From Novosphingobium sp. (lineage in GTDB: Bacteria; Pseudomonadota; Alphaproteobacteria; Sphingomonadales; Sphingomonadaceae), in assembly GCA_024236235.1 (NCBI GenBank), contig JACKKV010000005.1, positions 83,609-147,608 on the forward strand: a stretch of 64,000 nt of DNA, in the 5' to 3' direction. Under the pieces are notes generated by a model, which saw only the letters and a list, made by a program, of their open reading frames with translations, ran no database searches and had not been told where the DNA came from. Shown one piece after another: positions 35,125 through 44,413 of the stretch. Made by a program: the position numbers and the translations under genes. How positions within the stretch are numbered: position 1 is the first letter of the stretch; each line of letters opens with the position of its first letter.

Positions 35125-36725
35125 ATGACTGACGGCAGCTATGACTATGTCATCGTCGGCGCGGGCTCGTCAGGCTGTGTCCTCGCGAACCGGCTCTCAC
35201 AAAATCCGGCAAACCGTGTGCTGCTGATCGAGTGCGGACCGGACGACAAGAGCCCGTTGATCCGCATGCCGCGCGGTGTCGGCAAATTGCTCGATCCGGC
35301 CAATCCGCATGTTTTTGCCTATCCCGTCACCCCTGCCGGCAATCAGCCGCAGGAAACATGGCTGAAGGGACGAACGGTCGGCGGGTCCAGCTCGATCAAC
35401 GGTATGGTCTATATGCGCGGCAGCCCGCAGGACTATGACGACTGGGCAGCTGCGGGTTGTACCGGCTGGGGGTGGGACCGGATCGGCGCGCAATATCTGA
35501 AACTGGAGGATCACTGTCTTGGCGCGGATAGGTGGCGCGGCGCTGGCGGCGCGCTCAGGATTTCGCGTTTTCCCAAGGGAAACCCGCTGTGCCAGGCCAT
35601 ACTCGATGCTGCGGGCGAGCTGGGCGTGCCGGAGGTGGAGGATGTAAATCACACCGATGTCGTGGCCAGCCAGGGCATGGGCTATCAGACGCTCACCATT
35701 TTCGGGGGTCGGCGATTTTCCGCCGCACGGGCATTTCTCGACCCCGTGCGCACTCGCCCTAATCTGGACGTGCTGACGGGGATGCGGGCCGAGCGCGTCC
35801 TGTTCAGCGGCAAGAGGGTGTGCGGCGTGGAGCTTGCAGGCCGGACTGTCGCGTGCCGGGGCGAGGTGATCCTTTCAGCAGGTGCGGTCGAATCCCCGAA
35901 ACTGCTGGAACTGAGCGGAATCGGTGACGCGGCGCGGCTGCGCATGCTGGGGATCAACCTTCTGGCTCACAGCCCGCACGTGGGGGAAAACCTTCGCGAG
36001 CACCGCTATGTCGCAATGGACTGGCGTGTGACCGCTCACAGTTCCAACCAGAAGCTGCGAGGCCTCGGCTTGCTTGCCTCTGTCCTGCGCTATGCCATCT
36101 CCAGAACCGGGCCGATGACGGATGGGGCGCACGAGGTTGGCGGCTTCATAAAGACCAGACCAGAACTCGACCGTCCGGATGCACAGGTCGGTTCGATGCT
36201 GGTGACCATGCATACCAATGCACGCGCTCAGGTGGTGCTGGACGATTTCCCCGGAATGCGGGTGCTGGGTTATTTCACCCGTCCCGAAAGCCGCGGATCG
36301 ACGCATATCACCTGCGCCGACCCCGCGCAGATGCCTGCCATCGATGCGAATCACTTTGCCGAGGAGATAGACCGGCGGAAAGCGCTGGATCTGTTCAAAT
36401 GGCTGCGCCGGCTGGGCAGACAACCGGCGCTGGCGCGATGGATCGTTGAAGAAACGGGCGTGGGCGCCACCATGCATGGCGATACGGAAATCCTCGCCAA
36501 CCTGCTTCGGCTCGGTGGCACCAGCTTTCATATCGCCGGGACAGCGGCGATGGGCGGGCAGGACGACAGCGTTCTCGACCCGCAACTAAGGGTCCGGGGG
36601 TTGATGGCCTGCGGGTGTGCGACACCTCGATCATGCCAACGCTCGTTTCCGGCAACACCAACGCCCCTGCCATGGCCATCGCGATGAATGCGGCGGAGAT
36701 GATCCTGACGAAAGACCAGACCTGA
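35125..36725 (+). pseudogene. GMC-family oxidoreductase, frameshifted near the C-terminus
   Basis: A glucose-methanol-choline flavoprotein: FAD motif VGAGSSG (residues ~10-16), GGSSSINGMVY (ADP/flavin loop), LSAGAVESPKLL signature and the catalytic His in FHIAGTAAMGG. As read, the frame stops at 36687 with an aberrant tail. Adding one base to the G run at 36596-36600 restores a normal end (VCDTSIMPTLVSGNTNAPAMA and so on), which holds the second active-site residue and finishes at TGA 36723-36725, overlapping the next start as TGATG. So either a recent frameshift or a sequence error. Family role: alcohol to aldehyde, feeding the ALDH downstream. Confidence 0.85.
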
Positions 36726-38215
36726 TGACCACCCCCTTCACACAAATCGACAAGCTCTTTATCGGCGGCGAGTGGATTACCCCCGAACATGGCGTCGAAG
36801 CGGTCATAAACCCCGCTTCGCAAACCGTAATCGGCCAGGCACCGCTCGCCGGAGAGGGACAGGTCGATGCCGCGATGGGTGCTGCGCGAGAGGCCTTTGA
36901 TCATGGCCCCTGGCCTGCCATGTCGATGGATGAGCGGGCCGATGTCATGCAGCGCATGGCAGACGCGCTTTTCGCGCGTCAGGCGGATATTGCCAAGCTC
37001 ATTGTCGCTGAAGTCGGGTGCGCCCAGCACATTACGCACACAATGCAGGTAGCCAATCCGATCCAGCATCTGGTCTCTGCGATCCGCGACGCACGCCGCG
37101 AGGAAGATGAACGTCTACCGATCGACATCACGCCCAACATGTTCGCGCCGGGGGGCCCGCAGTTGCTCGGCGGGACGACCGTGGTGCGCGAGCCGGTCGG
37201 CGTGGTCAGCGCAATTACGGGATACAATTTCCCCTTTCTTCTCAATCTGGCGAAGGTTTCTCCGGCGCTGCTGGCGGGCTGCACAATGGTTCTGAAGCCA
37301 TCGCCATACACGCCTTTTTCCGCAATGCTGCTCGGCCAGATTGCCGAACAGATCGGTCTGCCCCCCGGCGTGCTCAACATTGTGACGGGCGGGATTCCCG
37401 AAGGGCGGATGCTGTGCACTGATGAACGCGTGGACATGGTAAGCTTCACCGGCTCTGACGGTGTGGGTGCGGCAATCATGGAGCAGGCCGCGCCAACGCT
37501 GAAGAAAGTTCATCTCGAACTGGGCGGCAAATCCGCAATGATTGTTCGCCATGATGCCAATGTGCAGCGTGCGGCGGCGATGGCTGTCGGCTTCCTGTCG
37601 GTCAACGCCGGTCAGGGCTGCGCCATTCCGACGCGGTTGCTTGTCCATAACAGCATCCGACCCGCCTTCGCCGAAGCGGCGAAGGCGGCTGCTGCGCAAA
37701 TCCGGGTCGGCGATGCGTCCGATCCGACCGTGATGATGGGGCCGCTCATTCGCGAAAGTCAGCGCCAGAAGGTCGAGCATTACATTGCGCTTGGCAAGCA
37801 GGCGGGCGCCACTCTGTTGTGCGGCGGTGGCAGGCCGCCGGGTCTCGACGCGGGTTTCTTCACTGAATTGACCCTGTTCGACAACGTCACTAACGACATG
37901 CGCATCGCACAAGATGAAATTTTCGGCCCCGTTGGCTGCATCATCGGCTTTGACAGCGACGACGAAGCCATCGCCATTGCCAATGCCTCCCGCTTTGGCC
38001 TCAACGGCGCGATCGAAACGGCGGACGCGGCCACAGGATACGCCATGGCACGCCGTATCCGTGCGGGTAGCGTATCCCTCAATGGCGGAACGGGGACGAT
38101 GAGCTATGCACCAATCGGTGGCTACAAGCGGTCCGGCATCGGACGGGAGTACGGGCCGCACTGGCTGCGCGAATATCAGCACGAGAAGTCCATTTTCTAT
38201 CCCATCGGCCGCTGA
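36725..38215 (+). CDS. Aldehyde dehydrogenase (NAD(P)-dependent)
   Basis: A 496-residue aldehyde dehydrogenase. It shows GYNFPF with the conserved Asn, LELGGKS with the general-base Glu, and NAGQGCAIPTR with the nucleophilic Cys. I chose ATG 36725 because it overlaps the restored stop of the GMC gene (TGATG). Logical role: oxidises the aldehyde made by the GMC enzyme to a carboxylic acid for CoA activation. A second ALDH lies at 56525. Confidence 0.92.
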   Translation: MTTPFTQIDKLFIGGEWITPEHGVEAVINPASQTVIGQAPLAGEGQVDAAMGAAREAFDHGPWPAMSMDERADVMQRMADALFARQADIAKLIVAEVGCAQHITHTMQVANPIQHLVSAIRDARREEDERLPIDITPNMFAPGGPQLLGGTTVVREPVGVVSAITGYNFPFLLNLAKVSPALLAGCTMVLKPSPYTPFSAMLLGQIAEQIGLPPGVLNIVTGGIPEGRMLCTDERVDMVSFTGSDGVGAAIMEQAAPTLKKVHLELGGKSAMIVRHDANVQRAAAMAVGFLSVNAGQGCAIPTRLLVHNSIRPAFAEAAKAAAAQIRVGDASDPTVMMGPLIRESQRQKVEHYIALGKQAGATLLCGGGRPPGLDAGFFTELTLFDNVTNDMRIAQDEIFGPVGCIIGFDSDDEAIAIANASRFGLNGAIETADAATGYAMARRIRAGSVSLNGGTGTMSYAPIGGYKRSGIGREYGPHWLREYQHEKSIFYPIGR

Positions 38216-38327
38216 ACTTGTTGAACTTCGGGACGAACGCCGTGGCCGGAACCAAGCCTACCCAAAGAAGGGCCACAGCGCCCGAACGGCGCTTACGCTC
38301 TGCCCCGGACGGAGCAGGAGTAGCGGG

Positions 38328-38756
38328 ATGAACCAGGCGTTTCGTATCGGCACGGGATTGAGTGCGCAGGACGAACGTGAGATCGCCGCCGTCCTGATCG
38401 CATATGCGAGCGCAATCGATCAGCGCGACTGGCGCTTGCTCCACTCGATCTTCACTTATGATTGCGACGTGGATTACGGCTCGTTCGGCAAGTGGCATGG
38501 CGCAAAGGCGCTGACCGAACACCTCAAACGGTCTCATGCCGAACTGGGGGCATCGCTGCATCGCATCAGCAACATCGGCATTTCCGCACTCGACGGCATT
38601 GTGCATGCCCGAAGCTATGTTGATGCGGTACTGACACCGATGAATCCGGGCGGCCCGCTGCATCATGGCGTCGGCTATTACGACGACCAGTTCACCCGCT
38701 CTGGCAATGGGTGGCAAATCGCGAGGAGGCGGTTCCACGCCGTACTCATCGAATGA
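38328..38756 (+). CDS. SnoaL/NTF2-like protein
   Basis: A 142-residue NTF2-fold protein with the SnoaL_4 N-terminal helix (EIAAVLIAYASAIDQRDW), the CDVDYGSFG loop, HRISNIGISALDG and a DQFTRSGNGWQIARRRFH final strand. GGAGCAGGAG precedes the ATG. The ~110 bases before it hold no gene. It lies between an aldehyde dehydrogenase and an SDR. Role unknown; possibly isomerase, dehydratase or cyclase. Confidence 0.8.
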   Translation: MNQAFRIGTGLSAQDEREIAAVLIAYASAIDQRDWRLLHSIFTYDCDVDYGSFGKWHGAKALTEHLKRSHAELGASLHRISNIGISALDGIVHARSYVDAVLTPMNPGGPLHHGVGYYDDQFTRSGNGWQIARRRFHAVLIE

Positions 38757-38766
38757 AGGAAGCATC

Positions 38767-39492
38767 ATGACCAGCCTTGCGGGCAAGACCGCCATCGTCA
38801 CCGGGGCATCTTCGGGAATCGGCGAAGCGACGGCGCGGCGGCTGGCGCGGGCCGGGGCGGCTGTCATGCTGGTTGCGCGCCGCAGCGACAGGCTGGAAAG
38901 GCTGGCAACGGAGATCGGCGATGGCGCGAGCTATGTCGCGCTCGACCTCGCACAGGCGGGCGCCCCGCAGAGCCTGCTGGACACAGCCTGCGAGAGATTC
39001 GGTCAGGTGGACATTCTGGTCAACAATGCCGGAATTTTGCGAACCAGCCACTTCGACGCCTTCGATCTTGCCGAACTGGAGCCGCTGATAGCCCTCAATT
39101 TCGCGGCGGTCGTGCGCAGCAGCATCCTGTTCGCGCGTCACATGAAGGCCCACGGCAGTGGCCAGATCGTCAACCTTTCAAGCATCGGGGCGAGCATCAC
39201 GGCAGCAGGAACGGGCGTCTATGGTGGACTCAAGGCTGCGCTGGAACGGTTTACCGAGGTGCTGCGGATCGAACTGGCGGGCAGCGGTGTGCGCGTCGGA
39301 CTGGTCGCGCCGGGCACCACAACGACCGAGATTTTCGCCGAAATGAAGAGCAAGGGCGAACCGGGCTGGGACGAGTTCATTCCGTCGATGGTGCCCGACG
39401 ATATCGCCAGGGCCATCCTGTTCATGTGCGAGCAGACCGGGAACGCCAATGCCGCCAGGCTGCATGTCTACGCCACGTCCGAGGGATTCTGA
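38767..39492 (+). CDS. Short-chain dehydrogenase/reductase
   Basis: A 241-residue SDR with TGASSGIG near residue 12, NNAG, catalytic Ser in LSSIGAS and YGGLK. The C-terminus lacks the usual DGG motif, ending in a short ARLHVYATSEGF, typical of the shorter SDR subgroup (YdfG-like). Ten bases after the SnoaL gene. Substrate unknown. Confidence 0.87.
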   Translation: MTSLAGKTAIVTGASSGIGEATARRLARAGAAVMLVARRSDRLERLATEIGDGASYVALDLAQAGAPQSLLDTACERFGQVDILVNNAGILRTSHFDAFDLAELEPLIALNFAAVVRSSILFARHMKAHGSGQIVNLSSIGASITAAGTGVYGGLKAALERFTEVLRIELAGSGVRVGLVAPGTTTTEIFAEMKSKGEPGWDEFIPSMVPDDIARAILFMCEQTGNANAARLHVYATSEGF

Positions 39493-39601
39493 CGGCATGA
39501 ACGCCGGAACCCGTCATGAACACCCAGAGTGAGGACACATCAATCTCATGCGCCGGAGGCATTCACACTTGCCTTGAGTCAAATGTTCACGGCCGGTGCA
39601 A

Positions 39602-39615
39602 TTGATCGACGTCAA
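39602..39615. promoter_or_regulatory. FNR/FixK-like box upstream of the globin (one mismatch)
   Basis: TTGAT-CGAC-GTCAA differs at one position from the FNR/FixK consensus TTGAT-N4-ATCAA. It lies about 54 bases before the globin ATG (39669), a distance at which an activator could work. By contrast the box at 47775 is exact. The single mismatch makes chance occurrence possible. Confidence 0.35.
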
Positions 39616-39668
39616 ATCACCAGCGACCGAACTCTGGAAACTGCGTGGCAAGTGAAGAAGGGCAGAAC

Positions 39669-40082
39669 ATGGCTGAACTTGTCAACCATACCGCGGAAAT
39701 ACTGGAACAATCGCTCTGCGCGGTTGCCGAGACCGGTGAGGATATCACCCCGCACTTCTTCGCGCGCTTCTTTGCCCGCCATCCTGAACAGCAGGCACTG
39801 TTCTTCCAGCCGCGTGTTTCGTGCGGTGCCATGGTCAACGAGATTCTGGACAGCCTGCTCGGCCTAGGCGCGCACGAAGGCTGGGTGAACAGTTCGATTC
39901 ACAACCTCGTGATCGCGCATCGCTGCTATGGCGATTTCCCGCCATCGCTTTACGCAGAGCTGCTTGACGTGTTCGTCGACACTTTGGCCGACCTGGCTGG
40001 CGAGCGCTGGAATGCCGGTTACGATGCAGCATGGCGCCAGCTGGCGGCCGAATTGCACAAACTCATCGTCAGCGCGCACTGA
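39669..40082 (+). CDS. Globin-family protein
   Basis: A 137-residue single-domain globin. Helices read from LEQSLCAVAETGEDITPHFFARFFARHPEQQALF (split around residues 12-42), with the proximal His probably in VIAHRCYGDFPPSLY and a C-terminal LAAELHKLI helix. I chose ATG 39669 after GAAGAAGGGCAG. It could supply or sense O2, or detoxify NO, for the oxygenase-rich pathway. A single-domain globin without a reductase domain cannot be assigned further. Last plus-strand gene before the ferredoxin. Confidence 0.78.
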   Translation: MAELVNHTAEILEQSLCAVAETGEDITPHFFARFFARHPEQQALFFQPRVSCGAMVNEILDSLLGLGAHEGWVNSSIHNLVIAHRCYGDFPPSLYAELLDVFVDTLADLAGERWNAGYDAAWRQLAAELHKLIVSAH

Positions 40083-40118
40083 CAACCGGCTGGTGGCCGC
40101 GCAACGGCGGTCTTCGTG

Positions 40119-40331
40119 TCAGGCTTCGACCAGCTTGAGCGCATTCTGCGGGCAAGCGTCCGCCCCTTCCTGCGCCAGTTCCTCCATGCCTGCGGGCACG
40201 ATTTCATCATCGACATAGACGATGCCGTTTTCGTCCAGCTTGTAAACGTCGGGGCAGATTTCTGCGCAGACGCCGTAGCCGCAGCAGGCGGGCTTGTTGA
40301 TCACGACTTTCAGCTTGCCCTGTCCGGACAT
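40119..40331 (-). CDS. [3Fe-4S]-type ferredoxin with Tyr at the variable cluster position
   Basis: A 70-residue ferredoxin. Cluster Cys are C16 and C22 in ACCGYGVC and C60 in ACPQNA, giving the pattern C-x2-Y-x2-C-xn-CP. The fourth cluster position, Cys in [4Fe-4S] proteins, is Tyr19. An extra Cys17 and Cys26 lie nearby. Such variant ferredoxins usually serve P450s in actinobacteria and some aromatic-ring dioxygenases (DitA3 and PhdC are known non-Rieske examples). GAGGAG precedes the ATG. It is divergent from a Rieske alpha subunit and is the only ferredoxin in the window. Confidence 0.88.
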   Translation of the reverse strand: MSGQGKLKVVINKPACCGYGVCAEICPDVYKLDENGIVYVDDEIVPAGMEELAQEGADACPQNALKLVEA

Positions 40332-40372
40332 GAGTCTCTCCTCTTTTTCCATCGCTGAATCAAACTTACAGC

Positions 40373-40411
40373 TTGAACACTCTTTATTCAATATGTATAA
40401 CACGAATCAAC
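40373..40411 (+). promoter_or_regulatory. Promoter of the first Rieske module with candidate operator
   Basis: TTGAAC (40373-40378), a 17-base spacer and TATAAC (40396-40401) form a good sigma-70-type promoter facing the Rieske alpha gene. Immediately downstream is CGAATCAAC (40403-40411). Its exact reverse complement GTTGATTCG lies at the same place after a TATAAC box at 47838, so it may be an operator shared by both oxygenase modules. Confidence 0.6.
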
Positions 40412-40440
40412 GAGAAAATATTCCCTAGGAGATGAACGCC

Positions 40441-41829
40441 ATGCTGCAACATGCAAGCCTGGTCCTGCGCGACGGCACAACCCTTGACGATCTGGTGATG
40501 CGTGACACGAACGAGGTTTCGTTGCGCGTGATGACTGACGAAGAGCTTTACCATCATGAAATGGAACGGATTTTCTCCAAGACCTGGCTTCTGCTGGGTC
40601 ATGAGAGCGAAATCCCCAAGGCGGGTGACTTCATCGTCCGCGACATGGCTGAAGACAATGTGATCGTCGCCCGCGACCGCGACGGCAGCGTCAATGTTTC
40701 GCTCAACGTCTGCCCGCATCGCGGCATGCGCGTGTGCCTGGGCGAAGCCGGCAACAAACCGATCCACCAGTGTATCTACCATGGCTGGGCTTTCAGGCCG
40801 AACGGCGATTTCATCGGCGCGCCGGTGGAAAAGGAAAAGATGCATGGCAACAATGTCGACAAGGCCACGCTGAACCTGAAGAAGGCACGGGTGCATCTCT
40901 ATGGCGGGCTGATTTTCGCCACTTGGAATGTCGATGGCCCCTCGTTCGATGAATATCTGGGCGACATCAAATACTACATGGATCAGCTGTTCTGCCGCAC
41001 CGACAATGGCCTGGAACTGCTGGGGCCGCCGCAGCGTTTTGTCCTGCCCTGCAACTGGAAGGTGCCGGGCGAACAGTCCGGCTCTGACGGTTTTCACACG
41101 CTCACCCTGCACCGCAGCCTGATGGAAGGCGGGATCATGGGCGGCACGGCGGAAACGATCTATGATCAGGCTCCGGGCATGTATGGCGTCGATGTGTCGT
41201 GCGAACAGGGCCATTCACTTCGTTGCCTGGAGGCCGAAAAGACTTTCAAGATGTTCGCCGATGTGCCGTTCGAAGGCAAATCCACGCGCGAGCGGCTGGA
41301 ACTGCTGACGCCGCCCGGCATCACCAGAGAAATGATCCCCCAGCTGTTCCGCAACCTGTCAGAAGATCAGGTGGAACAACTGGCGACGATCCCGCCGCAG
41401 GTGGGCGGCATGTTCCCCAATATCCTGATCGCCTTCATCTTCGCACCGCGCACTGATGGCGGATCGTCGGGCGCACTCTCACTGCACACCTATGTGCCCA
41501 AGGGGCCCGACAAGGTGGAGTTCATCAACTACATCTTCGCCGAAAAGGACGCGCCCGAGGAAATGAAGCGCGACATGTTGCAGAACGCGATCTGGAACAC
41601 TGGCACATCGGGCATGATCGAGCAGGACGATGCCGACGTCTGGCCCGTCATCATGAAGAACGCACGCGGAGCAGTGAGCAAGGGCATCACCCTGAAATAT
41701 CAGGCGCTGCACGGGCACGAACGGCCCGACGGCTGGAAAGGCGAGGGTCTCCTCTACCCCGGCTTCACCAAGGACGACACACAGTGGAACTGGTGGATGG
41801 CCTATTACAACCTGATGGCCAAGGCCTGA
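40441..41829 (+). CDS. Rieske non-heme iron oxygenase, alpha subunit
   Basis: A 462-residue large subunit. The [2Fe-2S] Rieske ligands are C91/H93 (CPHRG) and C111/H114 (CIYHG). The catalytic domain has bridging D216 with H219 and H224 (SDGFHTLTLH) and a C-terminal Asp ligand in IEQDD. ATG 40441 fits the GGAG ribosome site better than ATG 40432. With the beta subunit just downstream it should hydroxylate an aromatic or polycyclic ring, using electrons from the reductase at 42435 through a ferredoxin. Close paralogue at 49158. Confidence 0.93.
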   Translation: MLQHASLVLRDGTTLDDLVMRDTNEVSLRVMTDEELYHHEMERIFSKTWLLLGHESEIPKAGDFIVRDMAEDNVIVARDRDGSVNVSLNVCPHRGMRVCLGEAGNKPIHQCIYHGWAFRPNGDFIGAPVEKEKMHGNNVDKATLNLKKARVHLYGGLIFATWNVDGPSFDEYLGDIKYYMDQLFCRTDNGLELLGPPQRFVLPCNWKVPGEQSGSDGFHTLTLHRSLMEGGIMGGTAETIYDQAPGMYGVDVSCEQGHSLRCLEAEKTFKMFADVPFEGKSTRERLELLTPPGITREMIPQLFRNLSEDQVEQLATIPPQVGGMFPNILIAFIFAPRTDGGSSGALSLHTYVPKGPDKVEFINYIFAEKDAPEEMKRDMLQNAIWNTGTSGMIEQDDADVWPVIMKNARGAVSKGITLKYQALHGHERPDGWKGEGLLYPGFTKDDTQWNWWMAYYNLMAKA

Positions 41830-41847
41830 GACGGGGAGGAAAACGAG

Positions 41848-42429
41848 ATGACCTGGATTACCAAATCGACTGCCGCTCCTGACGCCACCACGATCGTGCG
41901 CGGGCTGGTTTCCAAAGCGCGCGTGCCTGTTGGTTCGCCCGTCTATAACGCCCTGCTGGAAACGCTTTATGACGAAGCAGCAGCTCTGGACGAACGCCGG
42001 TTTGACGACTGGACCGCGATGCTGGCCGAAGACCTGATCTATCAGGCACCGATCCGCCTTACCCGCACTGGCAAGACGCGCGATCTGGACGTGATGCGGA
42101 CCATGTTCCACTTCGACGAAACTCATGAATCCATCATGATGCGCACGGGACGCCTGCAGAAGAGCGCCTGGGCAGAAGATCCGCCGTCACGCTGCCGTCG
42201 TTTCGTCACCAACGTGCGTGTTGGCGAATGCGATACGGCCGGCGAATATGAAGTCGTCAGCTACCTGTTTCTTGAACGCAGCCGCGGCGACAGCCCCGAG
42301 AACGAAACCGCGACCGCCGAACGGCGCGATGTCTGGCGCGACGTGGACGGCGCGTACAAGCTGGCGCGCCGCGAGATCATCGTCGATCAGTCTGTGCTTG
42401 GCATGTCCAACTTCGCGGTCTTCCTCTGA
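41848..42429 (+). CDS. Ring-hydroxylating oxygenase, beta subunit
   Basis: A 193-residue small subunit of an aromatic-ring dioxygenase with the NTF2 fold. Family marks include a LYDEAAALDERRFDDW helix, the EDLIYQAPIRLTR strand and the C-terminal AVFL end seen in many beta subunits. GGGGAGG precedes its ATG, 18 bases after the alpha stop. The second beta at 50575 shares LAEDLIYKAPVRITR and ends AIFL. Confidence 0.9.
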   Translation: MTWITKSTAAPDATTIVRGLVSKARVPVGSPVYNALLETLYDEAAALDERRFDDWTAMLAEDLIYQAPIRLTRTGKTRDLDVMRTMFHFDETHESIMMRTGRLQKSAWAEDPPSRCRRFVTNVRVGECDTAGEYEVVSYLFLERSRGDSPENETATAERRDVWRDVDGAYKLARREIIVDQSVLGMSNFAVFL

Positions 42430-42434
42430 GCGCC

Positions 42435-43601
42435 ATGGCCGATAGCCTTCCCCCCTCCATCGTTGTCGTCGGCAGCGGGCTGGCTGGTTTTGGCGTGCTG
42501 CGCGAGTTGCGGCGGCTTTCGCCTGAAGCTAAGCTGACCATGGTGACGCTGGAAGACGGGCATTTTTACTCCAAGCCGGCACTTTCCACCGCACTGGCAA
42601 AGGGCAAGACCGCCGAGACGCTGATAACCTCCAACGCGCAGAAGATGATCGCCCAGCTCAAGCTGGATGCGCGGATCGGCCGCGAAGCCGAGGTCATCGA
42701 CCGTGCGGGCAAGGCCGTACTTACCACGGGCGGTCCAGTGCATTACGACGCGCTGGTGCTGGCCACCGGCGCGCTTCCGGTGCAGCCGCCCATCGCGGGA
42801 GAAGCCGCGCACCGGGCCATCGCGGTCAATCAGCTCGATCATTATGACCGCTTTCGCAAGGAATTGCCTGACGGCGCGCGAGTGCTCATCATGGGCTCGG
42901 GACTGGTCGGAACGGAATTTGCCAACGATCTGGTCACGACCGGCTACCGTCCGATCGTCGTCGATATGCTCGACTTGCCGCTCGCGCAGCTGGTCCCGCC
43001 TGCCGTGGGCGAGAAAGTGCGCGATGCGCTGGCGGCGCAAGGTGTCGAATGGCATCTGGGGCGCAAGGTCGGGGCCATCGATTACAAGGGCGACGTACCC
43101 GGCTATGTCGCCACACTGGATGACGGAACGCGGATCGAGGCCGACCTCGTCCTCTCCGCCGTGGGGCTGCGGCCCAATGTCGCACTGGCCGCCGAGGCCG
43201 GGCTGGAGGTGGGCATGGGCGTCAAGGTCAACCAGTATGGACAAACCAGCGATCCAAACATCTTCGCGATTGGCGACTGCGCACAATACCCCCATGGCCT
43301 TTCCGCTTATGTCACCCCGATCATGGCCGCCGCGCGCGGGATCGCACCATCAGCTCTGGGAACGCCAACCGAGATGCGTTTTCCGCCGCTCTCGGTGCAG
43401 GTGAAGACAACGCTGCTGCCAATCAACCTGCTGCCTCCGCCGCACCAGACGTCAGGCGAATGGCGCTGCCTTGAAGACGATGCGCAGGGCTCGAAGCATG
43501 TTTTCGTCGATACCGGCGGAATTGTGCGCGGTTATGTGCTGACGAAGGACAAATGCGAACAACGCATGGAAATGGACGCCAAAGTGGGAGAAGCTGCATG
43601 A
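42435..43601 (+). CDS. Ferredoxin/rubredoxin reductase-like FAD oxidoreductase
   Basis: A 388-residue NAD(P)H-FAD reductase of the rubredoxin-reductase type. It has an N-terminal GSGLAGFG Rossmann motif, a second Rossmann GSGLVGTE near residue 155 for NADH, and the FAD-binding TSDPNIFAIGDCAQY near residue 270. It probably reduces the [3Fe-4S] ferredoxin (40119), serving the Rieske oxygenases or P450s. Five bases after the beta subunit gene, clearly co-transcribed. Confidence 0.88.
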   Translation: MADSLPPSIVVVGSGLAGFGVLRELRRLSPEAKLTMVTLEDGHFYSKPALSTALAKGKTAETLITSNAQKMIAQLKLDARIGREAEVIDRAGKAVLTTGGPVHYDALVLATGALPVQPPIAGEAAHRAIAVNQLDHYDRFRKELPDGARVLIMGSGLVGTEFANDLVTTGYRPIVVDMLDLPLAQLVPPAVGEKVRDALAAQGVEWHLGRKVGAIDYKGDVPGYVATLDDGTRIEADLVLSAVGLRPNVALAAEAGLEVGMGVKVNQYGQTSDPNIFAIGDCAQYPHGLSAYVTPIMAAARGIAPSALGTPTEMRFPPLSVQVKTTLLPINLLPPPHQTSGEWRCLEDDAQGSKHVFVDTGGIVRGYVLTKDKCEQRMEMDAKVGEAA

Positions 43602-44413
43602 CCCGGCTGCTGGAAGGAAAAGTCGCCATCGTGACCGGTGGGGCCAAAGGCCTTGGTTACGGCATCTCGCGGGCGATGGCTGCTCACGGCGCAGCGGTGC
43701 TGATTACAGGGCGCGATGGTGCGGCGACGGGAAAGGTGGCGGCCGAAATCCGGGCCGAGTTCGGCACGCAGGCCACCGGCATGTCTGCGGACATGCGCAG
43801 CAAGGAACAGGTGGAAGGCATGGTGCAGCGCGCCGTCGATGAATTCGGTGGGCTCGACAGCCTTGTCACTAACGCTTCCCAGCTCTCGCCCAACGTCCTT
43901 CTGGAGGACAAGACCGACGAAATGCTGGCCGATACGCTGGCGATGGGCGTCTGGGGCACCTGGTGGGCCATGCGCGCCGCATATCCGCACATGAAGGCCC
44001 GCGGCGGCGGCTCTGTCATCAACTTCTATTCCATCGACGCCGATACCGGCGCGTGGCTGCACGCCGATTACAACATCAACAAGATGGGGATTCTGGGTCT
44101 GACGCGCAGCGCAGCCGTTGAGTGGGGCCGGCATAACATTCGCGTCAATGCCATCGCACCGACCGGGCTGGGCCAGGTTTTTGCGCAACTGGTGAAGGAC
44201 GTGCCCGGCTTTCTGGAGGCGGCGACCGCCAATAACCCCTTGAAGCGCGCGGGCGATCCCGAAAAGGACATCGGCCCCGTCGTCGTGTTCCTGGCGTCCG
44301 AAATGTCGCGTTTCGTCACTGGCGAAATGATCAATGTCGATGGCGGCCAGCATCTGCCTGGCTACGTCAGCGTTCCGCACAACCTTGAAGAACTGGAAAA
44401 GGGCACCGCATGA
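43598..44413 (+). CDS. Short-chain dehydrogenase/reductase
   Basis: A 271-residue SDR with TGGAKGLG near residue 13 and the catalytic motif YNINK with Ser in NFYSIDA. The NNAG loop is replaced by TNAS, an unusual variation. The 4-base overlap with the reductase places it in the first oxygenase module, where it could re-aromatise the Rieske cis-diol; cis-diol dehydrogenases of this size are usual SDRs (family knowledge). It overlaps the TetR gene by four bases. Confidence 0.87.
   Translation: MTRLLEGKVAIVTGGAKGLGYGISRAMAAHGAAVLITGRDGAATGKVAAEIRAEFGTQATGMSADMRSKEQVEGMVQRAVDEFGGLDSLVTNASQLSPNVLLEDKTDEMLADTLAMGVWGTWWAMRAAYPHMKARGGGSVINFYSIDADTGAWLHADYNINKMGILGLTRSAAVEWGRHNIRVNAIAPTGLGQVFAQLVKDVPGFLEAATANNPLKRAGDPEKDIGPVVVFLASEMSRFVTGEMINVDGGQHLPGYVSVPHNLEELEKGTA

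Noticed and set aside
40083..40118. Terminator between globin and ferredoxin genes
   Set aside because: Only short, imperfect GC repeats without a T tract are visible.
40373..40391. TTGAA-N9-TTCAA as an operator
   Set aside because: The left arm is the -35 box and the arms are only five bases with AT-rich sequence, so the symmetry may be chance.
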